Positions 46,522-55,136 of a DNA stretch of 64,000 nucleotides are shown here, in pieces (position 1 is the first letter of the stretch; each line of letters starts with the position of its first letter). Source of the DNA: Marinobacterium jannaschii DSM 6295 (GTDB taxonomy: Bacteria; Pseudomonadota; Gammaproteobacteria; Pseudomonadales; Balneatricaceae); the NCBI RefSeq assembly GCF_000620085.1, contig NZ_JHVJ01000003.1, positions 309,229 to 373,228 of the forward strand, read 5' to 3'. The position numbers and the translations under genes are program-made. A model generated the notes under the pieces. The model searched no databases and was not told the origin of the DNA. It saw nothing but the letters and a program-made list of their open reading frames with translations.

Positions 46522-48375
46522 ATGAAGCGTTTCGTATCTTCCTATGGCCTGGCCGCTCTCATAATAGGCGTTACGCTGTTTGCCAGCAGCACCCTGCTTT
46601 CTATGAAAATCTATCTGAGTCCGGTTACGTCGGCGTCCGCGACGGAGCTGGATCAGGCCGCAGAGGCTGAAGCCCGGCAACTCTATCTGCTGAAGTCGGA
46701 GAGCACGATCCGCAAGATGTATAGCTTCGGATTGAGTGAAGCTTACTATCTTGAACGACTCGATGCCTTGAAACGCCGGTTCAGCAACAACGGCTATCAG
46801 GTGGACTTCATCGATGAAAGCCACATTAGTAGATTGCCGGTTAATGCTTCATTGTTTGCCTTCGATACCATGGATATGGACAACGCCTCTTTACAGGCGA
46901 TTAAATCGTTTGTTCGTCGTGGCGGCAGCCTGCTGTTTAACTATCACTTTGCCTACCACAATGAGGATCGATACCGCGGCGATCAGGCGATACGGGAGAT
47001 AACCGGACTAATTGCGGCCAGGACGACGCCACATATTCGCAGTAAAGAGGCCCTTTATCTGACCTCCAATGTATTATCGCCTCTAACATCGGCCATCCGG
47101 CCGCGCGGCAGCAAGATCAGCATTGAGATCTATGACAGCCTGCCGCTGTTTACCTCTGCCAGCCTGGAGCCGGACGCGATTGTTACCAACTGGAATGTTA
47201 CCTCTACGCTGCGCCTCAGCGGTGACGATGAAGGAAGCAAAGCAATTAGTGCTGACGAATCCGGGGTTCTGTGGCATGGACGTTACGGCAAAGGTAAATG
47301 GATCTATACCAGCCTGCCGTCCTACAGCCTTTATGGTTCACCGGACAATCCAGTGCAGCAGGAAAAACTTCTGATCGGGCTGGCGGAATACAGCAAGCAG
47401 GCGCTGACCGTTCAGTCATATCCGTATCTGGATGCGGATAAAGTGGTGTTTGTATCTGAGGACACGGAATTTAAATTCTCCTCATTTGCGGCCTTTGCTG
47501 AGTTGTCGAATCGTTATCAGGTGCCGGTGACAGCTTTTCTGGTTGCAGGGTTAGCCGAGAAGCACCGGGACCTGCTGGTTGCGGCTACCGAAGTACCCTA
47601 CATAGAGTTTGGCTCTCACAGCTACACGCACAAGAAAATCATCGGTACAGGGAGAGAGAACAGCCTGAAGGAAACCGGTGGCTCTAAGGCGCTGGTGGAA
47701 GCGATTACCGGTAAAACAGTAAAGGGCTTTCGTCCGCCGCGGGAAGAGCTGGACCCTGAGCTGAGGCAGGCCCTGAAGGATTCAGGCTACAGCTACATCC
47801 TCGAAAAACGCAAAGACTACCTCTATCCCACCATAGAGTCGGGTCAGGAACCCCTCTACACCATTCCCCGCAGCGGTACTGATGATTACCTCTATATGGT
47901 AAATCTGAACTGGGACCCCGATACGATTCTGGAAAAAATGATCGCTGAAACGCGCCTGCTGTCTTCCGTCAACGGACTCTATAGCATGAGCATCCATACG
48001 CATTTGATGGCATACAAACGCAATATCGATATTGTTGAGAAATACTTCCGTTTTCTGGCTGAGAATCCGCAGCTGACCGCGATGTCGGGCGGCGAAATAA
48101 TTGATCGGGTCGCAGCGGTACGCAATGTTGTCTACCGAATCCAGCCTGGTAAGGACAGCTACCGGATCAATATCAGTAACCAGAATCCTGTACAGATAAA
48201 ACGTCTGAAGTTTCGTGCCTACTGGCCGGCTGGCCGACGTCTTGTGTCGGTACGCGGTGTTGAAAGCCGCAGGGTCGAGTATTCGCATAATGAGCGTCAG
48301 GGCTATACAGACGTTGTGATTCAGGGACTGGAACCGGCGGATATGGTAGCGCTGGTTGCGGATTTTTCGGAGTAG
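46522..48375 (+). CDS. Periplasmic CE4-type polysaccharide deacetylase with GATase-like N-domain
   Basis: 617 residues from ATG 46522; a longer in-frame reading from 46387 would overlap the small gene and lacks a signal, so I chose the start giving the membrane anchor FVSSYGLAALIIGVTLFASS. Residues about 50-295 resemble a glutamine-amidotransferase-like fold (FVRRGGSLLFNYHFAY, GKGKWIYTSLP). From 300 a NodB/CE4 domain: SED at 312-314, the metal site HSYTH at 366-370, RPPRE at 404-408 and IHTH at 491-494. The usual catalytic Asp of motif 1 appears replaced by Glu. The layout matches the middle and end of PelA without its hydrolase. Confidence 0.8.
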   Translation: MKRFVSSYGLAALIIGVTLFASSTLLSMKIYLSPVTSASATELDQAAEAEARQLYLLKSESTIRKMYSFGLSEAYYLERLDALKRRFSNNGYQVDFIDESHISRLPVNASLFAFDTMDMDNASLQAIKSFVRRGGSLLFNYHFAYHNEDRYRGDQAIREITGLIAARTTPHIRSKEALYLTSNVLSPLTSAIRPRGSKISIEIYDSLPLFTSASLEPDAIVTNWNVTSTLRLSGDDEGSKAISADESGVLWHGRYGKGKWIYTSLPSYSLYGSPDNPVQQEKLLIGLAEYSKQALTVQSYPYLDADKVVFVSEDTEFKFSSFAAFAELSNRYQVPVTAFLVAGLAEKHRDLLVAATEVPYIEFGSHSYTHKKIIGTGRENSLKETGGSKALVEAITGKTVKGFRPPREELDPELRQALKDSGYSYILEKRKDYLYPTIESGQEPLYTIPRSGTDDYLYMVNLNWDPDTILEKMIAETRLLSSVNGLYSMSIHTHLMAYKRNIDIVEKYFRFLAENPQLTAMSGGEIIDRVAAVRNVVYRIQPGKDSYRINISNQNPVQIKRLKFRAYWPAGRRLVSVRGVESRRVEYSHNERQGYTDVVIQGLEPADMVALVADFSE

Positions 48376-48378
48376 GTC

Positions 48379-49410
48379 GTGCGCTCTTTTATGATCAGCC
48401 GGCGCTGTTGTATCTGCGTCTTCCTGGCCGTCGTCTGCTGGGTAGGCGGGGCGGCTGCAGTAGCGTCAGATAGATTTCTGGTGGGGGTCGGTGGTTATGA
48501 GGTCTGTCAGCAGGCCGGGCAGGTCAGGCCCTATTCGCCTGACTGTGAGGGCGACAGAGTCCTGAGTACCGGCGTGCTGCCGGAGATCTTACCCAATGTG
48601 AATGCCGTCAGTATCTGGATTACCCGTGACTGGCAGCCAGACTGGTACAGCGCAGATGAGATTGAAAGGGATATTATTGGTAAAGGTTATACCCCCGTCT
48701 TTTTGTTTTACTGGTTTGGCGATGAGATCTCACCGTTGTTTGTTCGCCAGCAGCGCCAACGCTACCAGCAGGATCTCGAACGTTTTGTAGAGTTTCTGCG
48801 CGGTATACACGGCGAAAAGTGGGTGATACTTAATCCTGAGTTTAATCAGAACGGTATTGAATCAGATGCCTCGTTCAACGATCTGCTTCTCAGCAGTATC
48901 AAGACCTTGCGACAGCTGAGTAATATCAAGGTCAGTTTCTGTATCGGTGATTTCGGCGACTACAGCCGCATTGTCGATCTGCATAACTGGCAGTCATTTG
49001 ATCGCAGTATAAATGAGGCCATCGAAGCGGTGGATTTCATCTCTTTTCAGGAGATGAGGGCGCCAACCCGCAATCCCTCTGGCCATATCCGTATGACTGC
49101 GGAGCGGGCGCTGGCATTTTCCAGCTACCTCCATCAGACCTACGAGAAACCTACCTTTCTTGCGTATATTGCGATCTCCAGTCTGGGAGTGGAGGGACGT
49201 CAGCGTCAGGCCCATGTTTACCAGCGGCTGCTGCAACTGATCCCGCGCTTCAGAAAAGAGTCCGGGCTGATCGGCCTGAATAGCTTTCACCTGACGGACA
49301 TACCCTGGCACCAGGGCTACTTCAATGCGGGGGAAGCCCACTTCGGCCTGATCGATCAGCAAGGTAAAGCGAAACCCGGACTCCGGGCTTTCCGCGAAAT
49401 CAGCCCCTGA
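48379..49410 (+). CDS. Periplasmic TIM-barrel glycosidase of the polysaccharide operon
   Basis: 343 residues from GTG 48379 (an ATG at 48391 is the alternative). Signal peptide ending near AVAS. Alternating strand/helix text fits a TIM barrel; ILNPEFNQNG puts E154 after strand 4 and ISFQEM puts E225 later, the expected acid/base and nucleophile of a retaining enzyme. I cannot assign a GH family with confidence. It probably trims or cuts the polymer in the periplasm, the role of the PgaB or PelA hydrolase domain. Last gene of the operon; the convergent pelG ends 36 bp away. Confidence 0.65.
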   Translation: MRSFMISRRCCICVFLAVVCWVGGAAAVASDRFLVGVGGYEVCQQAGQVRPYSPDCEGDRVLSTGVLPEILPNVNAVSIWITRDWQPDWYSADEIERDIIGKGYTPVFLFYWFGDEISPLFVRQQRQRYQQDLERFVEFLRGIHGEKWVILNPEFNQNGIESDASFNDLLLSSIKTLRQLSNIKVSFCIGDFGDYSRIVDLHNWQSFDRSINEAIEAVDFISFQEMRAPTRNPSGHIRMTAERALAFSSYLHQTYEKPTFLAYIAISSLGVEGRQRQAHVYQRLLQLIPRFRKESGLIGLNSFHLTDIPWHQGYFNAGEAHFGLIDQQGKAKPGLRAFREISP

Positions 49411-49446
49411 CCAACCCCGTTCCCGGCAAGCACCTGAGACAGGCTC

Positions 49447-50817
49447 CTATCGCTGCAGCATAAAAGTGATGTACTCGTGTTTATCGAGCAGATAACGCAA
49501 TTGAACCAGGCCGACAACTGAGGTAATCATCACTGCGCAGGAAAAGCCATAGCCATAAAATAACGGACCCAACTCGATGCTGAGCAGGGTCAGGCTGGTA
49601 TTCAGTAGCAGAAAAAGCCCGCAAAGTCCTACGGCTTCGCGGCGCTTATCCAGATAGAAAAGTACATTTAGCAGCGCCAGCAACAAGACCTGCATACCAA
49701 CGCCGATCAAGTCGATCCGTAATAGTGATACATAGCCGGTGTCTAGTCCGAGAGAGAGCAGGATCTGTTCACTCCACAGGAACATCAGCACCACGGTGAC
49801 TCCCTGCACCTTATAGATCTCCATGATGCCCCGGTGAATACTGGCAACCATCTGATCTTTGTAAGCCTCTATCTCATCCAGCGTACTTCCCAGACGGATA
49901 GCATCGTAAAAGTTGTGATACTTTTCCGCGAAATCGGTTTCCAGACGCACCAGAAAAACAGCCATACCCGGAATAATGGAGAGATAGGCGATAAATATAG
50001 GCAGGTCATAGATGACGCTGGCGCGAAAGGGGCCGATGATCTGGGCGGAGGTGGAGTCGGTGTACCAGAAGATAAACTTGTCGGCCCAGATTGCGAGGTT
50101 GTAGAACAGTCCACACCAGAACAGGCTGTAATATACCCGCGTGGGTTTAAGGAGATCGAAACTGACCAGTTGCCTGGCCGGAAAGCGCCTGACGATGATA
50201 TAGAGAAAAAGTGTCATCAACAGAAACTGGCCGAAAAAAAAGGCCAGAAACAAGCCCTCAAGACCGTATTGTTTCAGTAGCAGGGCAGCGCCGACCAGTG
50301 CGCTATAGGCGACAAACATCGTCCGGAATATGAGCTTGTACTCTTTTATGCCGGACAGAAAAATAGTCATCAGCCAGATATTACAAAGCGCGACAAAAGA
50401 CGCCACCAGCGTGACTTTAACCAGCAGGCTCTGGCCTGCAAACAGAGGTGTCAGCATTGTACCGACAAGACCGGCCAGCAAGGAGGTCAGCAGGCAGGCG
50501 CCCATCAGGTTAGGCAGTATCTGCTCGTGATCCTGATCATAGATCCGGTCTGATATGTAGCGAATCAGCATTAGCTGAATACCGCCGCTTAATACCAGTG
50601 ACCCTGCCATCAGATAGGTCACCGACACCAGAAATGATACTGTTGTGGCCGATGATGCTGTGCTGCCGGAGATCAACAGGCCTGTCAGCATTAACGACAG
50701 AATCGACAGCACCCAGGGGCCTGAGCTGATGATTCCGGCATAGCCGTAGGCTTCGATAAACGAAAGCAAGGTGTTCTTTTTCAGTAGTTTACGGATTTCA
50801 AATCCGATGCCGGCCAT
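49447..50817 (-). CDS. pelG: PelG, Wzx-like inner-membrane transporter
   Basis: 456 residues with about twelve hydrophobic helices from residue 25 on (AGIISSGPWVLSILSLMLTGLLI). Opens MAGIGFEIRKLLKK as PelG proteins do. Thought to move the Pel polymer across the inner membrane with PelD, PelE and PelF. Start overlaps pelF by 37 nt. Confidence 0.95.
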   Translation of the reverse strand: MAGIGFEIRKLLKKNTLLSFIEAYGYAGIISSGPWVLSILSLMLTGLLISGSTASSATTVSFLVSVTYLMAGSLVLSGGIQLMLIRYISDRIYDQDHEQILPNLMGACLLTSLLAGLVGTMLTPLFAGQSLLVKVTLVASFVALCNIWLMTIFLSGIKEYKLIFRTMFVAYSALVGAALLLKQYGLEGLFLAFFFGQFLLMTLFLYIIVRRFPARQLVSFDLLKPTRVYYSLFWCGLFYNLAIWADKFIFWYTDSTSAQIIGPFRASVIYDLPIFIAYLSIIPGMAVFLVRLETDFAEKYHNFYDAIRLGSTLDEIEAYKDQMVASIHRGIMEIYKVQGVTVVLMFLWSEQILLSLGLDTGYVSLLRIDLIGVGMQVLLLALLNVLFYLDKRREAVGLCGLFLLLNTSLTLLSIELGPLFYGYGFSCAVMITSVVGLVQLRYLLDKHEYITFMLQR

Positions 50818-52313
50818 GAGATCACCTCGTCGTACAAAGCCTGATAGCGTTGAAACAGAATAGGTTCGTCGTAGAAGCGGCTGGCGCGTTGCAATCCGCT
50901 GGCCTGAAACTGATGCCAGCGACCGGCATCCAGCAAAATCTGATTAATTGCGTCAGCGGTCTGTTGCGGTGAGGCGATCGGTACGACGTAGCCAGCCGGC
51001 CCCAGCGCACGGTCTTCACCCTCGGCTCCAAGAATCAGCTCCTCGCAGGCACCGACCCGGGTGGCTACACAGGGGATGCCGGCTGCCATGCCTTCCAGCA
51101 ATACAAGGGGTTGGGCTTCAGAGATTGAGGTCAGGACGATAATGCCGATATCGGGGAACACTTTAGTCAGATCCTGCATCCCGAGGAATTTCACCTTGCC
51201 GTCCAGGCCAAGGCTGCTGACCAGCAGTCGACATTCCTCCATATACTCCGGGTCCTCCTCAAACGGACCCACAACCCAGCCTTCCAGTGCTGGATTCCGC
51301 AGCAGTCCCTGCTTGATGGTACGGATAAAGGTTTTGATATCCTTAATTGGCACAACCCGACCGACCAGTGCTGCGACCATTGGAATCTCTTCTCCGCGGG
51401 CTTGTAATGCAGCGCTGAAACGTCCGATCCGGGTACCGTTGGGAATGACCCGACAGCGTGAGGCCATAGCTCCGTCCTCGATCTGTCGTAATCGGTTGCC
51501 ATCGTAGAGGGAGATAATCACCTCTGACATGTTGTAGGTGCAGCGGCCGATCTGTTCGAAAAAGCTGATCCACATCTGGCGCAGATAGTTCATATCCCGG
51601 GACAGCCCCTCGTCCAGCATCCGTTGTGGCTCTTTGATCCACTCCACCTGGGTGATATCGATTTTGCGTTCCTTGGTGTAGATGCCGTGTTCGGTGAGTA
51701 GCAGGGGCTTCTGTTCTAGCATCGCCACCGCAGCCCCCAGAAAGCCGGCGTAACCCGTCGAGATGGCGTGGTAGAGCTTGCCGCCGGGAATCTCGCGGGC
51801 CAGCTTGCTCAGGGTGAACAGCGGTGCGAACAGGTTCCTTAAGGTCCAGAAAAAGTCGACGAAGCTGACGTGACGACAGTGGTGGCGGTAGAAGTCGGCC
51901 AGCTGCTCCCAGGCTTGCTCGGAATAGAGAAAGTTGCGAAGTGAGATGCCCTCCGGATTGGAGAACAGTCGGATCATCTCGTCGAATATCGCCGGGGGCA
52001 TCGGCTCTGTGCTGTCGTGAAAATAGGGATAGTAACGTTCGAGCTTTTCAAGACTCTCGGGGCTGGCAGAGTCCGACCCCGGTGTCGGATAGTCTGCGGG
52101 ATTCATCACATAGTGAACATCCAGTGCCGTGACGTTAGCCGGCAGCTGATATCTGATATCGCCGTACATACCCGGTGTGCCGCCGAGAAAAACCAGATGA
52201 AAGCTCAGGTCCGGCAGGCCTTCGATAATCTGATGTACCCAGCTCGAAACGCCCCCCCGCACGAAGGGGTAGGTGCCCTCCAGTAGCAATACAATATCGG
52301 CTGATCCTTTCAT
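50781..52313 (-). CDS. pelF: PelF, cytosolic GT4 glycosyltransferase
   Basis: 510 residues. N-terminal half opens DIVLLLEGTYPFVRGGVSSWVHQII; LLLTEHGIYTKERKIDI in the middle; GRVVPIKDIKTFIRTI and the E-x7-E motif EAQPLVLLEGMAAGIPCVATRVGACEE in the C-terminal Rossmann half. Polymerises Pel from UDP-GalNAc (or UDP-GlcNAc). 4-nt overlap with pelE. Confidence 0.97.
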   Translation of the reverse strand: MKGSADIVLLLEGTYPFVRGGVSSWVHQIIEGLPDLSFHLVFLGGTPGMYGDIRYQLPANVTALDVHYVMNPADYPTPGSDSASPESLEKLERYYPYFHDSTEPMPPAIFDEMIRLFSNPEGISLRNFLYSEQAWEQLADFYRHHCRHVSFVDFFWTLRNLFAPLFTLSKLAREIPGGKLYHAISTGYAGFLGAAVAMLEQKPLLLTEHGIYTKERKIDITQVEWIKEPQRMLDEGLSRDMNYLRQMWISFFEQIGRCTYNMSEVIISLYDGNRLRQIEDGAMASRCRVIPNGTRIGRFSAALQARGEEIPMVAALVGRVVPIKDIKTFIRTIKQGLLRNPALEGWVVGPFEEDPEYMEECRLLVSSLGLDGKVKFLGMQDLTKVFPDIGIIVLTSISEAQPLVLLEGMAAGIPCVATRVGACEELILGAEGEDRALGPAGYVVPIASPQQTADAINQILLDAGRWHQFQASGLQRASRFYDEPILFQRYQALYDEVISWPASDLKSVNY

Positions 52314-53293
52314 AACCAGTATTCCCGCAGTTGTTGGAGTTCGGCATTACTTAGGTTGTCTGGCAGCCTGCGCAGGGCATCTCTGACCTTGTCGTATTCA
52401 CCGGCCAGAAAGGCCGCTTCGGCCATATAGGAGAGGTAAGGTTCAGCAGCCAGGCCATCACGGGTGGCGAGTTGAAACTGCTCTTCAGCATCGTCGATAT
52501 ATCCCAGCTTCAGGTATATCCGCCCCATCATGGCCCGGCCTTCAGGGGTTGCGTCCAGCTCAAGGCTGCGTTGAAGGTAGCTTTGCGCCTGCTGCAGGGT
52601 AAACTGCCGGAGTTCGCCTTCGGAAAAGCCCAGATAGCTGAGTTCCCAGTAGCTTTCGGCCAGCTTAAGCAGAGTCCGGGCGCGCGCATATCCGGCGTGT
52701 TCTGCGATCTGCTCCAGCGATGCTTTGAGCTGCTGAATCCGGTCGCTGATTGCAGATTCTTTACGATCCAGCAGAGAGTACGCCAGCAGCCGGACATCAT
52801 CTGCGTCATCCTTCAAGGCAATGCGTAACAGCGGTACGGCCTCTTTATCTGAGAGGTTGCGGGTATAAAGCACCGAGTCGAGTCGCTTCTGTACGCAGGG
52901 TGAATTCAGCAGCATCAGTCGGATACCGCCAGGTGAATGTAACGGTGTCTCAATCTGTTCACCGGGGGCTTCCTCCAGTACCGGGACTTCAAAGGTATGG
53001 AAATCCTGGCTGGATTTGCTGTGCTGGTGATGTAAGGCAAACAGCAAAACGGTGATGGTGATGAAAAGCCCGAATACAGGCATCAGAAAAGCGAAGGTAA
53101 AAAACAGGGCCAGCGTCGCTGTGAACGATGCTTTGTAGTGTTGCGGCAGTTTCAGCCAGGCCCAGCCGGCGATCGCCAGGCTGCTGAGAGCATGCAACAA
53201 CAGATACAGGCGAGGGTCGCTGACAGATTGCCGTAGCTGATCAGCGCTGATCAGTTCCAGAACTACTGCACAGCTAAGCAGAAGTAATCTCAT
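52310..53293 (-). CDS. pelE: PelE, TPR membrane protein
   Basis: 327 residues. Two hydrophobic helices at about 27-45 and 58-85, then an alpha-helical TPR part (LLKLAESYWELSYLGFSEGE, GRIYLKLGYIDDAEEQFQLAT). Partner of PelD in the inner membrane, needed to recruit PelF. Overlaps pelD by 20 nt. Confidence 0.92.
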   Translation of the reverse strand: MRLLLLSCAVVLELISADQLRQSVSDPRLYLLLHALSSLAIAGWAWLKLPQHYKASFTATLALFFTFAFLMPVFGLFITITVLLFALHHQHSKSSQDFHTFEVPVLEEAPGEQIETPLHSPGGIRLMLLNSPCVQKRLDSVLYTRNLSDKEAVPLLRIALKDDADDVRLLAYSLLDRKESAISDRIQQLKASLEQIAEHAGYARARTLLKLAESYWELSYLGFSEGELRQFTLQQAQSYLQRSLELDATPEGRAMMGRIYLKLGYIDDAEEQFQLATRDGLAAEPYLSYMAEAAFLAGEYDKVRDALRRLPDNLSNAELQQLREYWL

Positions 53294-54608
53294 TGGCAGG
53301 ATTCCTGCTGATCTCTTTCAGGATATCGCGGATTTCATGGTCACTCTCGCCCAGCGGATAGCTTTGCAGTGATACATTCAGCTCGGTCAGGGAGTAACCC
53401 GTGTTGGCGCAGCACCAGCTGTTCAGCCGGTTCAGAAAGGCTTTACAGTCTTCTGTGTTGGTGAGCGGCATCAGAATCAGATAGTCATGGTCGGAGGCTT
53501 TCAGATAGATATCCAGTGTGCGTCTTGTGTCCTCAAGGTGGATGAACAGCGACAAAACCTGATCTGTTACCTGTGCCGCCCTGATACGTAGCAGCTGGCT
53601 GTCGCTCCCGTGTTCACAGGCATCATGCCGTGCCCGTGTCAGGCTGTGTCCGAAGGTCTGCAGTTCTGAGCGGTCCAGCACCGGGAGGGTCGTCTGGTGA
53701 CGCAACAGATCCCCGATATGGCTCGCCATCACGGTCAGCAGGGTCAGCTTTTTGTCCTGAAGAGAGAAAAACTGAATACTTTCGACCAGTACCGCACCAT
53801 AGAGCGCGCCCTGTATATCCGTCAGCGGAATACATAACTGATATCTGGGGCGTTGCTTCGTGTCCTTGATACTGACCGTACGTTTATTCTCCAGCATACA
53901 GTTGAGCAGGGGATCATCCGCTACCAGTGGCGTGACAGAGCCGCAGCTGGCGGCAGCTATAGGGTTCAGGGTTTTGCCGTCATCGCTGACATAGAACCCG
54001 GCGACCTGGATGCCACCGTAGCTGGACAAGATCTCCAGTATCTCCTGGGCACAGCCTTTTATATCTCTGTCGGGGAGCTGGCTGATTCGGCTACGCAGGT
54101 ATTGCAGCGATTCCCGTAGTGAGATGGCCTGGCCCGCCAGGCGTTTTTCCAGTCGGTTGTGAGAACTCTGTAACAGGTGGTAGTAACGGGTAAAGGTATC
54201 AAAGCGATCCTGCAGGTAGACGTGATGGGCCTTCAATGATTCGTGACGGGCTTTCCAGACCTGACTGTACTCGCCACAGATTAAAATCACGATGCCCCAG
54301 CCTGCGAGCTTTTGTTGATCGGGAATGTAGAATTCACCGCTCAGATGAAAGCGTAATAGCAGATACTGGCAGGCTGCGATGGACAGGAAGCTTACCAAAC
54401 CCTTGAACACTCCATAGTGCAGACTGACCAGCAGTGGCAATAGCATATTCCAGTCAAACCGTGCCTGGCTGAGAAAGGGATCGGCGGGAACCAGCCAGAG
54501 CGGCAGGACTAATGCGGCTAAGCTGAGCAGCAACACTTCCGGCCAGCCCCGCAGAGAACTCTCTGCTTCCGGACTGTGTAGAGGCTGCGGTGACGGAGAG
54601 GCTTTCAT
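53274..54608 (-). CDS. pelD: PelD, c-di-GMP receptor
   Basis: 444 residues. Membrane helices at about 22-115, a coiled helix, a GAF domain (about 180-305) and a degenerate GGDEF domain. The I-site RTLD is at 363-366, followed after five residues by SDHDY (372-376) where cyclases have GGDEF. This is the known arrangement by which PelD binds c-di-GMP and turns on Pel synthesis. 4-nt overlap with pelC. Confidence 0.95.
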   Translation of the reverse strand: MKASPSPQPLHSPEAESSLRGWPEVLLLSLAALVLPLWLVPADPFLSQARFDWNMLLPLLVSLHYGVFKGLVSFLSIAACQYLLLRFHLSGEFYIPDQQKLAGWGIVILICGEYSQVWKARHESLKAHHVYLQDRFDTFTRYYHLLQSSHNRLEKRLAGQAISLRESLQYLRSRISQLPDRDIKGCAQEILEILSSYGGIQVAGFYVSDDGKTLNPIAAASCGSVTPLVADDPLLNCMLENKRTVSIKDTKQRPRYQLCIPLTDIQGALYGAVLVESIQFFSLQDKKLTLLTVMASHIGDLLRHQTTLPVLDRSELQTFGHSLTRARHDACEHGSDSQLLRIRAAQVTDQVLSLFIHLEDTRRTLDIYLKASDHDYLILMPLTNTEDCKAFLNRLNSWCCANTGYSLTELNVSLQSYPLGESDHEIRDILKEISRNPANEITSA

Positions 54609-55120
54609 TCTACGTCCACGCTTTGCAGTAGCTCATCAATGACTTTATGTGCGGTACTGGTCAGACTCTCCCGGCTCCAGCCTGCCCGGGCCGCTGTGCT
54701 GCTCCAGACGATGCGGTCGTCTTCTGAGCGGTGTAAAACCAGGGTTATCCCAACCGCGGGCTCTGCATCCAGCCCCGCCTTATAGTGCCATTCGTTGATG
54801 ACTCCGGTGAGATAGTAGTCGGTGTTTTGCTGCTGTAACCAGCCCTGTGCCTGCTGATAGCGCTTATCGTCAAACAGCGCAGGAAGCTTGCTTTCCTCCG
54901 ATGTTTTGGTGGGATAGACCAGCAAACGACTGTCGTAGGTCTGGCTCCAGAGGCTACTGACCAGTGATTCGGCCTTTTCCCCTGCCAGAGGTGTCTGTGA
55001 ATAGTTAATGATAGGCATCAATGCGATCACATTGTCCGACTCAAGGGTCAGGTCTTCTGCGGAATAGTGGGTAGAGCAACCCACCAGCAGAGTGGCAATT
55101 GCTGCAGTCCATATTTTCAT
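54605..55120 (-). CDS. pelC: PelC, outer-membrane lipoprotein
   Basis: 171 residues with lipobox LLVGC (Cys 15). PelC forms a dodecameric ring at the inner face of the outer membrane that guides the cationic polymer to PelB. The body has the mixed alpha/beta text of the family (VIALMPIINYSQTPLAGEKAESLV). Confidence 0.9.
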   Translation of the reverse strand: MKIWTAAIATLLVGCSTHYSAEDLTLESDNVIALMPIINYSQTPLAGEKAESLVSSLWSQTYDSRLLVYPTKTSEESKLPALFDDKRYQQAQGWLQQQNTDYYLTGVINEWHYKAGLDAEPAVGITLVLHRSEDDRIVWSSTAARAGWSRESLTSTAHKVIDELLQSVDVE

Positions 55121-55136
55121 CCTTCACTCCTCTTGC

